From Magnetococcales bacterium (GTDB lineage Bacteria; Pseudomonadota; Magnetococcia; Magnetococcales; UBA8363): 64,000 nt of DNA. This document shows, piece after piece, positions 52,321 to 61,970 of this stretch (its first letter is position 1; the number at the start of each line of letters is the position of its first letter). A program made the translations under genes and the position numbers. The stretch spans positions 25,463 to 89,462 of the forward strand of contig JADGCV010000015.1 in NCBI GenBank assembly GCA_015228815.1. Reading direction: 5' to 3'. The notes beneath the pieces were generated by a model. The model was not told the DNA's origin, did no database searches, and saw only the letters and a list, made by a program, of their open reading frames with translations.

Positions 52321-55300
52321 TCAATCGAAAAGAATCGGATCCACCCGATGGGTAGCCATTTGGCGGAGAAATTTTTTCCGCCATTGATTTCCCCACAGTT
52401 TCCGGGCCAGGAAAACCGCAAGGAAATCGTTCGGAACCTTCATCGAATGACCGATACGATACATTCCCTGATAACACGAGGGACAGGAGGTGAGGATGCA
52501 AAAGGTTTCCTTGCCTGTTGCGACTGGAACCGCCATTTCCTGCCGCAACACCCGCATCTTGCCCAGGCGTGCCTGATTGGCCGGCTCCGGATGGGCCAGG
52601 GCAAAGGTTCCCGCCTCGCTGCAACAACGATCGGTCATCGTCACCGTTCCACCCGTAAGCCCCGCCACCACCACCTCCGGCGCATGTTGCAGCATTGGCG
52701 AATGACACGGATCATGAAAAAGAATCCGACTCCCCGGATCGGGAGACAGGCGCACCCCACGTTCGAAAAGAAATTCATGGATGTCCAGGACCCGGCATCC
52801 GGGAAAAATAGTATCAAAATGATAATTCTGCAATTGCGCAAGACAGGTGCCGCACGAAACCAGTACCGTCTTGATCGAAAGAAAATCGAGGGTGTTGGCC
52901 ATCCGATGAAACAACACCCTGTTTTCCATGCTTATTTTTCTGCTTTTTTCAAGGTTTCCATTTCCTTTCTGGGGAAAGCCGCAACAGATGTATTCGGGAG
53001 GAAGGACCACCTGGACGCCAAGATGATGCACCAGGGCCAGGGTTGCCAGACCGATGTCGCTGAACAGGCGTTCACAGCCACACCCGGGAAAATAAAAAAC
53101 GGTCTCGATCGGTTGATCCTGTTTTCCCTGAACCGCAAGCCAGGGGATTCCCCGGCGATCATCCCAGCCCATGAGTGTGCGCAGGGTGCCGCCCCGTCCC
53201 GGACGGGGAAGACGGGTTTGCAGCATTCCCTGAACGGTCCTGGCGAGGGAATGCAATGGCGAACCGATCGCACCAAGTTTTGGTTTCCATTTTAAATATT
53301 TGGTCCCCTTGAAAACAGTGTATGCCTGACGTTGCAGGGAATAACCGGGGACCAGCAGCAGACGGCGAAACCAGCGGATTCTTCGCGGCCCCTTGGCGTC
53401 GAGGAAAGCCAAAGCCATACGTTGCGGCAGACGGGACCAGGGACGGTCGCGTCGCGACAACAGGTGCCGCATGGCCATGGTGACCTGTCCAAAATCGATA
53501 TGCACCGGACACGGAACGGCACAGCGATGGCAGACGGCACAATGGTCCGACAGATCGGCAATCTGGGACACATTGGCTGCGGACAAGCCTCTACGTGTTT
53601 GTTCCTCATACAAAAATGCTTCGATGGCAAGCCCAAGGGCAAGGATTTTGTTGCGTGGAGAATAGAACAATCCTCCTTCTGGAACATGGGTGGTGCAGAC
53701 CTCCTTGCATTTGCCGCAACGAAGACAGGTGCGTATGGCATCGTTCAGGCCGCCGATGGCGCTTTCTTCAAGGATGATCGCTTCCTGTTGCACCAGGCGC
53801 AGGGAAGGGGTATAGGCCCGTTCCATGATCGGTTCGGAGAAGAACACCCCTTGAGGCATCAATTTTCCCCTGTTGAAGCGATGCAGGGGGTCGATCCGAT
53901 TCTTGTAGGCGACAAAGGAGTCGATGATCGATGCGTCCAAATGGGCAAACTTGGTCATGCCGATGCCATGTTCTCCGGAAATCCTTCCGTCCAGTTCGCG
54001 GGCCAGGAGCATGATTCGATCCACGATCCGTTCCGCTTCGCGCAGCATTTCATAATCGTTGGAGTTGACCGGAATATTGGTATGGACGTTGCCGTCTCCG
54101 GCGTGCATGTGCAGGGCGATGAAGATGCGCCGCGCCCGTCCATGGCGATGGACCCGATCCAGATCGGTCAGCAACTGGAGGCCATGCGCACCCGAGAAAA
54201 GCGCCTGCAACGGTTCGCGGACCTCGTGACGAAAGGAAACCCGTATCGCTCCCTGCAACATGCGCTCGATCAGGAGTTCTCCCGAATCGCCGGACGGGGC
54301 GTCGAGACCGGCGGACATTCCGTCCCAGCGTCGGGACACTTCGTGCAGCAGGTCGAGGGCCGCCCGTCTTTTTTCATTGAGGATCCGGTCTGCTTCACTC
54401 CCCGGCGACCGATTGTGGGGAAAATGGCGGAAAAATTCCTCTTCCGAAAATTGCCGGATGACTTCGTCGAGGATGGCGCGTTTGTTTTTCAAGGATTGTT
54501 CGATGTTGATCCGTTCGACCCCCCGGTTGTACAGGGCGAGGTGTTCCAGAGGGATGACGATGTCTTCGTTGACCTTGAAGGCGTTGGTATGCCGGGCGAT
54601 GGCCGCGGTTCGGGAACGGTCGGCCCAGAAACGCTGCCGATCTTCCTTGCTCGTGGCGATGAACCCTTCGCCATCGCGTTCCCGGGCGATTCGTACCACC
54701 TCCAGGGCGGCCTGATCGACCTCTTCGGCGACCTCCCCGACGATGTCGGCCAGAAGGACCATCCGCGGACGTTCATTTCGGGTTGCTTTGGTGTTGTATT
54801 CCACGGCGCGGATGTAGCGGGCATCCATGTGTTCGAGTCCGGCGCAGCCGACGGTCGGGTGTCGGTCAAGAAACCTTTTGATTTCAACGACGGCGGGCAC
54901 CGCCTTGCCCAGCTCGTAGCCGAAGAATTCAAGACAGACGGTCCGGGTGTGCTTGAAATTGGGATACAATAAAAAGGTAGCGCTGGTGATCACCCCATCG
55001 CAACCTTCCTTTTGCACGCCGGGAAGACCGCCCAGCGCCTTGTTGGTCACATCCTTGCCAAGACCTTTTTTCCTGAACGATTCCGCGGGAATGGCAAGGA
55101 TTTCCTCCACCCCTTCCTGGATCGACTGTCCCGGTGACCAACGGCGAAGGCGAAAACGGGCCATGGGCACATCATGAATCTTGCCGCGGTTATGATCGAG
55201 GCGTTCGACCTTCATCCATTGACCGTCGGGGGTCGCCAGGGTCCAGGAGACCAGATTGTCCAGGGTCGTTCCCCAGAGCACTGCCTTTTTTCCGCCGGCG

Positions 55301-56148
55301 TTCATGGCAATGTTGCCGCCGATGGTCGAAGCGTTTTTCGAGGTGGGATCGACGGCGAAGACCAAACCTTCGCGTTGGGCCGCCATGGCGACCCGTTGCG
55401 TCACGGCCCCCGCCTCGACGGTGATGGTGGCGGCGGTGACCGTCGAATCGGGAAGGGTCATCCGGGTGACGGGACCGATGGCGTTGAGCCGTTCCATGTT
55501 GAGGATGGCGGTTCGGGAAAACAGGGGAACCCCGGCGCCGGTATAACCGGTCCCGCCCCCTCGGGGGATCATGGTCAGATCGAGGCGATTGCAGAGGGCG
55601 ACGATCGTCGGCAGCTCTTCTTCCCTGGTCGCGGTGATGACGACAAAGGGATATTCGACCCGCCAGTCGGTAGCGTCCGTGACCGAGGCGACGCGGGCGA
55701 TGATGGAAAAATCAAGATGCGTGGCAGGGGTCGAGCGGGCAACCAGATCCTTGATTTCCTCACGCAATTTGGCAAAAGAATCGATTTCGTCGTTCATCCG
55801 GTCGAGGGCCTTGCCGACCCGGGACAGGAGCAGACCCACCCGCGGATCATCCTGGGAACGTTCGGCGATGGCCTGGAGACGGCGACGGGAATCGGCGAGG
55901 AAGGTTTCACGTTTGTTTGGATGGACCAACAGTTCTTCCTGGATCAGGGGATTTCTGACGATGATCCATAGATCGCCGAGAATCTCGAACAGCATCCGCT
56001 GGGATTGTCCGGTCTTGCGCGTTGGCGACAGGGATTCCAGAAGGTCCCACATGTCGCGCCCAAGCAATCGATGAACGATTTCCCGGTCGGAAAAGGAGGT
56101 GTAGTTGTAGGGGATGGCGCGTTGATGGGTTTTCAATGGCTCGGACAT
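52321..56148 (-). CDS. FAD-binding/Fe-S oxidoreductase with CCG domain (DUF3683-type)
   Basis: A 1275-residue multi-domain flavoprotein. In order: an N-terminal DUF3683-like region (about 1-140), FAD-binding PCMH domain with PRGGGTGYTGAGVPL and GGNIAMNAGGKKAVLWG (about 160-340), FAD-oxidase C-terminal domain with DGNVHTNIPV and GEHGIGMTK (about 390-770), two 4Fe-4S motifs (CLRCGKCKEVC and CAVCHRCAVPCPVHIDFG, about 810-890), and a HdrB-like cysteine-rich part with PGCGCERLF, ICCGFPQKGNGN, SCGTCLAQL and HDPCHSPML. It oxidises a 2-hydroxy acid such as D-lactate or glycolate by family analogy; the substrate is not known. No membrane segment is seen. Confidence 0.88.
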   Translation of the reverse strand: MSEPLKTHQRAIPYNYTSFSDREIVHRLLGRDMWDLLESLSPTRKTGQSQRMLFEILGDLWIIVRNPLIQEELLVHPNKRETFLADSRRRLQAIAERSQDDPRVGLLLSRVGKALDRMNDEIDSFAKLREEIKDLVARSTPATHLDFSIIARVASVTDATDWRVEYPFVVITATREEELPTIVALCNRLDLTMIPRGGGTGYTGAGVPLFSRTAILNMERLNAIGPVTRMTLPDSTVTAATITVEAGAVTQRVAMAAQREGLVFAVDPTSKNASTIGGNIAMNAGGKKAVLWGTTLDNLVSWTLATPDGQWMKVERLDHNRGKIHDVPMARFRLRRWSPGQSIQEGVEEILAIPAESFRKKGLGKDVTNKALGGLPGVQKEGCDGVITSATFLLYPNFKHTRTVCLEFFGYELGKAVPAVVEIKRFLDRHPTVGCAGLEHMDARYIRAVEYNTKATRNERPRMVLLADIVGEVAEEVDQAALEVVRIARERDGEGFIATSKEDRQRFWADRSRTAAIARHTNAFKVNEDIVIPLEHLALYNRGVERINIEQSLKNKRAILDEVIRQFSEEEFFRHFPHNRSPGSEADRILNEKRRAALDLLHEVSRRWDGMSAGLDAPSGDSGELLIERMLQGAIRVSFRHEVREPLQALFSGAHGLQLLTDLDRVHRHGRARRIFIALHMHAGDGNVHTNIPVNSNDYEMLREAERIVDRIMLLARELDGRISGEHGIGMTKFAHLDASIIDSFVAYKNRIDPLHRFNRGKLMPQGVFFSEPIMERAYTPSLRLVQQEAIILEESAIGGLNDAIRTCLRCGKCKEVCTTHVPEGGLFYSPRNKILALGLAIEAFLYEEQTRRGLSAANVSQIADLSDHCAVCHRCAVPCPVHIDFGQVTMAMRHLLSRRDRPWSRLPQRMALAFLDAKGPRRIRWFRRLLLVPGYSLQRQAYTVFKGTKYLKWKPKLGAIGSPLHSLARTVQGMLQTRLPRPGRGGTLRTLMGWDDRRGIPWLAVQGKQDQPIETVFYFPGCGCERLFSDIGLATLALVHHLGVQVVLPPEYICCGFPQKGNGNLEKSRKISMENRVLFHRMANTLDFLSIKTVLVSCGTCLAQLQNYHFDTIFPGCRVLDIHEFLFERGVRLSPDPGSRILFHDPCHSPMLQHAPEVVVAGLTGGTVTMTDRCCSEAGTFALAHPEPANQARLGKMRVLRQEMAVPVATGKETFCILTSCPSCYQGMYRIGHSMKVPNDFLAVFLARKLWGNQWRKKFLRQMATHRVDPILFD

Positions 56149-56196
56149 GGGGCTCCTGGAACCTGGGGAAGGGGGGAACGGGTCCGACGGGCAGGA

Positions 56197-56751
56197 TCAT
56201 CCTCGCCGCCATTTGATACTGCACCCCAGGGATGGATTTTGCAATGGTGATATGGGTTTTCCCTGGAGCAAAGCGTCGATGGCCTCCTTGAGTTCCCGTT
56301 GCCGCACCCGTTCCGGATCACGGGGGGCGTCATCCAGTCGTCCGCGATAACGCAGGGCGCGTTCGGCATCGTAAAGGAACAAATCGGGAGTGCAGACGGC
56401 GCCGTAGGCCCGGGCGACCTCCTGGGTTTCGTCCAGGAGGTAGGGAAAGGGAAAATTCATGGTTTTGGCGAGCCCTTGCATGTTGGCGAAACTGTCTTCG
56501 GGATATTGTGTGGCGTCATTGCTGTTGATGGCAACCATGGCCACCCGCGAACGCGGATATTCCCGGCCCAGGGTGACGAGACGGTCGAGGATGGCCTGGA
56601 CATAGGGACAATGGTTGCACAGGAACATGACGAGGAGGACCGGACTTGCGGAACACTGTTCCAGGGAAAGGATGTGTCCATCCACGCCGGGAAGTGAAAA
56701 CGCCGGGGCCCTGGATCCCAGTTCCCCTCTTGGGGTTTCGAGAAGCGCCAT
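56197..56751 (-). CDS. thioredoxin-fold (AhpC/TSA-like) protein
   Basis: A 184-residue redoxin-like protein. The active-site segment is FLCNHCPYVQAI (C45 and C48) after the thioredoxin-type strand; the conserved INSNDATQYPEDSFANM, the cis-Pro region GAVCTPDLFLYD and the C-terminal SLGCSIKW match a group annotated as thioredoxin family protein. It probably acts in cytosolic thiol redox or peroxide metabolism. No signal peptide. It lies upstream of the large flavoprotein gene on the same strand with 48 bases between. Confidence 0.85.
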   Translation of the reverse strand: MALLETPRGELGSRAPAFSLPGVDGHILSLEQCSASPVLLVMFLCNHCPYVQAILDRLVTLGREYPRSRVAMVAINSNDATQYPEDSFANMQGLAKTMNFPFPYLLDETQEVARAYGAVCTPDLFLYDAERALRYRGRLDDAPRDPERVRQRELKEAIDALLQGKPISPLQNPSLGCSIKWRRG

Positions 56752-56808
56752 GATGTTTCCTTTTGACAGTTCAGTACGCCCATGATCGTTATCGCTGGGG
56801 TCGGGTGG

Positions 56809-57186
56809 TCATTTTGTCATGATTTCCATCCGTTCCACATCGGACAGGGTGATCCGCCGGCCATCCCGTGTCGTGAACGAACGACCGTGAATCTGTCCCT
56901 TCTGGGCTTCATAATACGACTTTTCTCCCGACTTGACATCAACAACCCGCACTTCGACCCATGTGGCGTTATCCTGCCAGTGGGAAAAGATCATCCACAA
57001 GGCCGACAGGAGGGTGGATGCGACCAGGATCACGGCAATCTTGCCGACGGGTCCTTTCATATTTTCCCTCAGGGAGGGGAAGGCTGGGGCGGATGCGTAT
57101 TGAAGATCGCGTCGTCTTGCGTGCGCCCGGCCAACAAAATAGACGACGGCCAGCAAAAAAAGCGGTAGAATGATCTTGAAAAACAT
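56809..57186 (-). CDS. hypothetical membrane protein
   Basis: A 125-residue protein with two hydrophobic segments (FFKIILPLFLLAVVYFVG at the N-terminus and IAVILVASTLLSALWMIFSHW near 45-65) and a C-terminal soluble domain (WVEVRVVDVKSGEKSYYEAQKGQIHGRSFTTRDGRRITLSDVERMEIM) that looks like a small beta barrel. Not recognised. ATG 57186 is used; the longer frame upstream runs antisense through the CBS gene and has no coding character. Divergent from that gene. Confidence 0.65.
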   Translation of the reverse strand: MFFKIILPLFLLAVVYFVGRAHARRRDLQYASAPAFPSLRENMKGPVGKIAVILVASTLLSALWMIFSHWQDNATWVEVRVVDVKSGEKSYYEAQKGQIHGRSFTTRDGRRITLSDVERMEIMTK

Positions 57187-57274
57187 GGGACCACTCCTTC
57201 GAGGGGATAAGGCGGGAAGGATTGAAGTTCCAGACGTATCCGATGGCCACACACCCATGAAGGGAGAGACCACC

Positions 57275-57733
57275 ATGAATGCGGCGGAAATCATGACACG
57301 GGAAGTCATCACGGTGACGCCCGACCTGCCGGTGATGGATTTGGCCCGTCTCCTGACGGAACGGCGGATCAGCGGCGTCCCGGTCCTGGAGGAAGGAATA
57401 CTTGTCGGCATCGTCACCGAAGGCGATCTGGTCGATCGGATCAAGAAAATCCACCTGCCCACCCTCATCACCCTGTTGGACGCCGTCATCCCCATCGCCG
57501 GGGAACGCCAGTATGAAAGTGACCTGCGCAAAGCGACCGCGGTCACGGTTGCCGACATCATGACGACCGAGGTCACGGTTGTCGAGGAAAACACCCCGCT
57601 TCAGGAAATCGCCACCATCCTGGCGGAAGAACACATCTCCCTGGTGCCCGTGGTCGATGGCGACCGCCTGACCGGCATCATCGGCAAACGCGACATCATT
57701 CGGGGAATGATCAAAAGACCATCGGAAATATGA
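57275..57733 (+). CDS. CBS domain pair protein
   Basis: A 152-residue stand-alone pair of CBS domains (about 1-60 and 90-148: IMTREVITVTPDLPVMDLARLLTERRISGVPVLEEG and IMTTEVTVVEENTPLQEIATILAEEHISLVPVVDGDRLTGIIGKRDII). Such proteins bind adenine nucleotides and regulate partners; here no partner domain is fused. ATG 57275 is chosen because GGGAGAG stands six bases before it. Confidence 0.9.
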   Translation: MNAAEIMTREVITVTPDLPVMDLARLLTERRISGVPVLEEGILVGIVTEGDLVDRIKKIHLPTLITLLDAVIPIAGERQYESDLRKATAVTVADIMTTEVTVVEENTPLQEIATILAEEHISLVPVVDGDRLTGIIGKRDIIRGMIKRPSEI

Positions 57734-57826
57734 TTTGAATCGATTCCCGGCTCATTATGGACTTATAGGATAAAGTATACACGGCCCCTGACATGGCTGG
57801 AGTTATTTTGAACAGGGAGTGAATCC

Positions 57827-58117
57827 ATGAGGCGTGCCGATGTAATACAACATCTGACCCGGAACAAGGAATACCTTCGCCAGGAATTCGGTATCGTCGG
57901 GCTGTCCCTGTTCGGTTCCACCGCTCGGGACGAAATGAGAGAAAGTAGCGATGTGGATGTGTTGGTGACTTTCGATGGTCCTGCCACATCGGCACGCTAT
58001 TTCGGTGTGCAGTTCTATCTGGAAGATCAGTTGGGGTGTCCGGTGGATCTGGTGACCGACAAGGGATTACGACCCGAGTTGCGCCCCTTCATCGACCGGG
58101 ACGCAATTCATGTCTGA
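57827..58117 (+). CDS. MNT-type nucleotidyltransferase, orphan
   Basis: A 96-residue minimal nucleotidyltransferase. LFGSTARDEMRESSDVDVLV contains the GSxxR and DxD active site (D42, D44). In MntA/HepT toxin-antitoxin pairs this domain AMPylates and silences a HEPN RNase encoded next to it. Here no HEPN gene follows: the next gene is a convergent exonuclease 16 bases away, and before it is the CBS gene. So it is an orphan antitoxin or a stand-alone enzyme. Confidence 0.85.
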   Translation: MRRADVIQHLTRNKEYLRQEFGIVGLSLFGSTARDEMRESSDVDVLVTFDGPATSARYFGVQFYLEDQLGCPVDLVTDKGLRPELRPFIDRDAIHV

Positions 58118-58133
58118 TGCCTCGGGCCTCGTT

Positions 58134-58811
58134 TCATGACAGAGAAACGACCTCATGTTCGAGGGCGAACAACCCTTCTCGTTGCATGGCGAAATAAATT
58201 TCCCGGCTGATCCAGGCATCGGTGGCAGCGTAGGAGACCTGAAATGGTTTGAGCACCGGAGATTCCCAATTGGAACACTGCGCCCGCTTGGAAATCCTGA
58301 ATTGAAAGAAACGGGCGGCCATGGTACGCAATCCATGACTGTCCATTCCCATGACCCGGGCCAGTTCCCCAAGATCATGACAACGGACGGGAACGAACGG
58401 GAAAATGGTCTGCAACTGTTCCAGATCCTGTCCGATTCCGACCCCAACCTTGAGGACGTTCGGGTCTTCCAAAAGGGCCTTGAGTGGTGAAAACCAGGTC
58501 AAATGCCGAAGCTGGAACAAATACACCGAGTCTTCCGCCGCCAGTTGCATCAGCGAGGGACGATGCGAAATTCCCTTTCTGAATACGGGTTTGGTTTCGG
58601 TATCAAAGCCGAGAACCGTCTGTTTATTCAGTTTTTCAACGGCAGGGGAAACAAGATTGTCTTCACGCACCACATGAACCGGTCCCTCCCATCGACGAAT
58701 GGGAAGGTTGTTGATTTCGTCCTTGGAGAGTCTTCTCCCGATTGCCTTGCCGCCATTGTCGCAGACCAAAGCGGAGGCGGGGAAGGATGTTTTTTCCTTC
58801 ATGTTCATCAC
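58134..58811 (-). CDS. DEDD-family 3'-5' exonuclease (RNase D-like domain)
   Basis: A 225-residue protein consisting of one 3'-5' exonuclease domain. Exo I is FDTET (D70, E72), Exo II VGIGQDLEQL, and Exo III YAATDAWISREIYF with the Tyr and Asp of the DEDDy class. No HRDC or polymerase domain is attached, unlike full RNase D. It could process RNA 3' ends or degrade ssDNA. All catalytic residues appear intact. It follows the GGDEF-EAL gene by 76 bases on the same strand. Confidence 0.87.
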   Translation of the reverse strand: MMNMKEKTSFPASALVCDNGGKAIGRRLSKDEINNLPIRRWEGPVHVVREDNLVSPAVEKLNKQTVLGFDTETKPVFRKGISHRPSLMQLAAEDSVYLFQLRHLTWFSPLKALLEDPNVLKVGVGIGQDLEQLQTIFPFVPVRCHDLGELARVMGMDSHGLRTMAARFFQFRISKRAQCSNWESPVLKPFQVSYAATDAWISREIYFAMQREGLFALEHEVVSLS

Positions 58812-58887
58812 GGACTTTCAAATCAACCAAAGAGATGGGGGTTCGTTCTCATCATCGACGACCATTGTGTCACCTGATCCGTTTTCC

Positions 58888-60720
58888 TCACGCATCCTGA
58901 CGCCGCGGCGAAGATTCCTTCCCGACCGGGTGACCGGTGTCTTCGGCGACAGGGGATGCCATTGTGGCGGGAAGGCATTTTCCATCGCGCAACATTTGGG
59001 TCAGTTCGTCCGGTGGGACAGGGGCGCTGAACAGGAATCCCTGCATCTGATTGCAGTTCAAGGCTCGGAGGATGGCCAACTGTCCTTCCGTTTCCAATCC
59101 CTCCACGATCACATTTTGATCCAGGCTGTGCGCCATGGCGATGATGGCGTTGACGATGGCCTTGTCGCCAGCGTTTTCGGTAATGAAACGGACGAACGAG
59201 CGATCTATTTTCAAGGTCTTGAAAGGAAAATGGCGCAACTGGCTCAGTGAGGAATAACCGGTTCCAAAATCATCGATGGACAGATGGACGCCAAGTTCAC
59301 TGATTCTGGCGAGTGTTTTGACTGCCTTGGCGACATCGTCCATGATGGCGCTTTCGGTGATTTCCAGATCCAGAGTGCTCGGATCGATACCGGTTTCCCG
59401 CAATGCATCCTGGATGATACCGATCAGATTCTGACGTTGGAACTGGAGCGCGGAGAGATTGACCCCGACGCGAATGGATGGCAGTCCCATCGCTTTCCAA
59501 TCGGCAATCTGACGACAGGCAGTGCGAATCACCCATTCGCCAATCGGCACGATCAATCCGGTCTCTTCGGCGATGGGTATGAAATCGGCGGGAGAAATCA
59601 TCCCCCGTTCCGGGTGAAACCAGCGAATCAGTGCTTCCGCCCCCATCACCCGACCCGTTTGCAGGTCTACCTGGGGTTGGTAGAACAATCGAAGTTCGTC
59701 ATGGTCCATGGCATGGCGTAATTGGGACTCCAGGGCGAACCTTTTACGTGCCGTTTCCGCCATTTCCGATGAGAAAAACTGATAATTGTTTCTGCCACGC
59801 CGCCGGGCGTGATCCAGAGCGGTCTCCGCGTTTTTCATAAGAATATCCGCCTGTTGGGCATCCTGTGGAAACAGGGTAATCCCGATGGCGGCGGAAAGTT
59901 CGACCTCCTGGGTTCCCAGCAGTGCCGGTTTGGCCAACGCATCATAGATTTTTCGGGCGACGAAGCCTGAATTGCGCACCGCTCCGGTTCCCTCGTCAAT
60001 GTCGGTCAGGAGCATGCCGAATTCATCCGCTCCGATACGCGCCACGCTGTCGCTGGTTCGCAGACAATGGGTCAAGCGTAGCGCCACAATCTTGAGCATT
60101 TCATCGCCCAATACGGGTCCCAGGGAATCGTTGACCAGCTTGAATCGGTCCAGATCGAGGATCAGCACCCCCAGCGAGCGATTGTGCCGTTTGGCCCCGG
60201 AAATGGCCTGCTCAAGCCGGTCAACGAACAAACTGCGACTGGCCAGGTTGGTCAGGGGATCCCTTCCGGTATCGATGATGGCAGCGGAAGGTTGTCCGAC
60301 GGCCTGGGTTTCGGAGAGTTGACACAGAAAAAAACGAACCCGGCCATTGGCAGGCAGGATCGCACTGATTTTCAGAAACAATTCCTGGCTCTTCTTTTCC
60401 TGATTATTCAACCAGGGCCTCATGCTTCCGGACCAGTATCCATCCTGCCAGAGTGTTTCGACGATTTCCTCCACCAATGCCCGGTCTTCGCCATGGGGAA
60501 ACAGGCGCAGAACATTTTTTCCTTCGAGTGTTTCATGGGGTTGTTGGACCATTCTGGAAAAGGCACGATTGATTCGGCGAATGTTGCCACGCCAATCGAT
60601 CAGGGCAACCCCTTCGCGACTGTTTTCCAGGAGCACCTTGAGCAGTGTGACCTCGAAGGAGCGGCCATCGAGAAATTCCGCCAGATTGTCGATCCCATCG
60701 GTTTGTTTCCTGCTGTTCAT
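58888..60720 (-). CDS. PAS-GGDEF-EAL c-di-GMP turnover protein
   Basis: A 610-residue cytosolic protein. A PAS domain (about 20-130; LIDWRGNIRRINRAFSRMV) precedes a GGDEF domain (about 170-325) whose signature reads RIGADEF near 230, the second Gly replaced by Ala, and an EAL domain (about 340-590) with GAEALIRW near 362, ESAIMDD, IDDFGTGYSSLSQL and DRSFV. The EAL residues look intact, so c-di-GMP hydrolysis is the more certain activity; synthesis by the GADEF half is uncertain. Its ATG overlaps the stop of the M48 protease gene (ATGA). Confidence 0.93.
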   Translation of the reverse strand: MNSRKQTDGIDNLAEFLDGRSFEVTLLKVLLENSREGVALIDWRGNIRRINRAFSRMVQQPHETLEGKNVLRLFPHGEDRALVEEIVETLWQDGYWSGSMRPWLNNQEKKSQELFLKISAILPANGRVRFFLCQLSETQAVGQPSAAIIDTGRDPLTNLASRSLFVDRLEQAISGAKRHNRSLGVLILDLDRFKLVNDSLGPVLGDEMLKIVALRLTHCLRTSDSVARIGADEFGMLLTDIDEGTGAVRNSGFVARKIYDALAKPALLGTQEVELSAAIGITLFPQDAQQADILMKNAETALDHARRRGRNNYQFFSSEMAETARKRFALESQLRHAMDHDELRLFYQPQVDLQTGRVMGAEALIRWFHPERGMISPADFIPIAEETGLIVPIGEWVIRTACRQIADWKAMGLPSIRVGVNLSALQFQRQNLIGIIQDALRETGIDPSTLDLEITESAIMDDVAKAVKTLARISELGVHLSIDDFGTGYSSLSQLRHFPFKTLKIDRSFVRFITENAGDKAIVNAIIAMAHSLDQNVIVEGLETEGQLAILRALNCNQMQGFLFSAPVPPDELTQMLRDGKCLPATMASPVAEDTGHPVGKESSPRRQDA

Positions 60721-61970
60721 GGGGCCATTTGTCCCTTCCGTTCCATTTCCATCCGCTCCATTCGTTGGATCAATGGCGGATGGGTATCATGAAGCATAAC
60801 GTAAAACGGATGCGGTGTCAGATTGGAAAGACTGTTGGCGGCCAATTTTTTCAAGGCAGTGACAAGAGCGCCCGGATCGGGGGCTGTTTGGACCGCGAAA
60901 CGGTCGGCCTGGAATTCGTTTGTTCTGGAATGCCATTTGAACAGGGGACCGGCGATCAGATCGACCGGCGTCAACAGCAGCGAGAAAAATACCAGACCCG
61001 AATGGATCGACACCTGTTCCATGAAAAAAGCCTGGGACAGTCCAGGATGTTCCAGGAAAAACGACATCAGAAAAAAAGTCAAGCCCATCTGGACGGTACC
61101 GATGGCAATTCCCTTGGGAATATGATGATGACGATCATGCCCCACTTCATGGGCCACGACCGCGATCACCTCGTCTTGGGTATGGGATTGGATCAGGGTA
61201 TCGAACAGGGCGATCCGGCGATTTCGGCCAAAGCCGGTAAAAAAGGCATTGGCCTTGGTGGAACGTCGTGAGCCATCGACCTCGAAGATGTCGCGCACCG
61301 GAAAACCGACCTTGTCGGCGTATTCAAGCAATCCCTGGCGCAACGGACCATCGGGCAAGGGAGTGAACTTGAAAAACAGGGGAAAGATCCATCGTGGCGC
61401 GACATATTGAACCACAAAGCCGAACAGGGTCACGGTGATCCAGCAATACAACCATGCGAAAGAGCCTGCCGTCTGAAAGAACCACAGAATGCCCCAAAGA
61501 ACGCCACCACCAAGAAAGATCATGAGGATCATGGATTTGACAAGATCAAGAACGAAGGTTGCAGGGGTTGTGCGATTGAAACCGAAGCGGTTTTCGATGA
61601 CGAAAATCCTGTAGATTGAAAAGGGAAGATTGGCGATCCTGTGGGCGGCGACCAGGATGCCAATGTAGACGACGCCCCGGACAAGCACGTCATCCACCAG
61701 GGTCCGCAACCATTGATCCAGAATGTTGAATCCACCGAGCCACCATACCAACAGCAGCAAGGCCAGGTCCCATGAAGCGACGATCAGACCCCACCTGCCT
61801 TTTTCCGTCAGATAACGTCGCCCACGCGCAAAGCGTTCCTGGTCGAACAGGTCGGCGAACTGCCTGGGAGGTGTCGTGGCGCCATTGTCAAGATTGAGAA
61901 GGGTTGCCACCGTTTCAAGGAGAAACCCCAACAGCAGCGCCGAAAGGATCAACCACGAATAGATATTCAC
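60717..61970 (-). CDS. M48 family (Ste24-like) membrane metallopeptidase
   Basis: A 417-residue polytopic protease. The zinc site is VAHEVGHDRHHH near 272 and the third ligand lies in SRTNEFQADRFAV near 350. An N-terminal block of four helices, ENRFGFNRTTP in between, and the DGSRRSTKANAFFTGFGRNRRIALFDTL segment are as in CAAX protease Ste24, whose bacterial relatives work on unknown membrane substrates. Full-length relative to the family. It overlaps both neighbours by four bases. Confidence 0.93.
   Translation of the reverse strand: MNIYSWLILSALLLGFLLETVATLLNLDNGATTPPRQFADLFDQERFARGRRYLTEKGRWGLIVASWDLALLLLVWWLGGFNILDQWLRTLVDDVLVRGVVYIGILVAAHRIANLPFSIYRIFVIENRFGFNRTTPATFVLDLVKSMILMIFLGGGVLWGILWFFQTAGSFAWLYCWITVTLFGFVVQYVAPRWIFPLFFKFTPLPDGPLRQGLLEYADKVGFPVRDIFEVDGSRRSTKANAFFTGFGRNRRIALFDTLIQSHTQDEVIAVVAHEVGHDRHHHIPKGIAIGTVQMGLTFFLMSFFLEHPGLSQAFFMEQVSIHSGLVFFSLLLTPVDLIAGPLFKWHSRTNEFQADRFAVQTAPDPGALVTALKKLAANSLSNLTPHPFYVMLHDTHPPLIQRMERMEMERKGQMAP

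Noticed and set aside
53332..54972. 546-codon plus-strand frame
   Set aside because: Mirror of the FAD-binding oxidoreductase gene; no domain seen.
57187..57594. N-terminal extension of the 125-residue membrane protein
   Set aside because: It would be antisense to the CBS gene; ATG 57186 begins directly at a hydrophobic signal-anchor helix.
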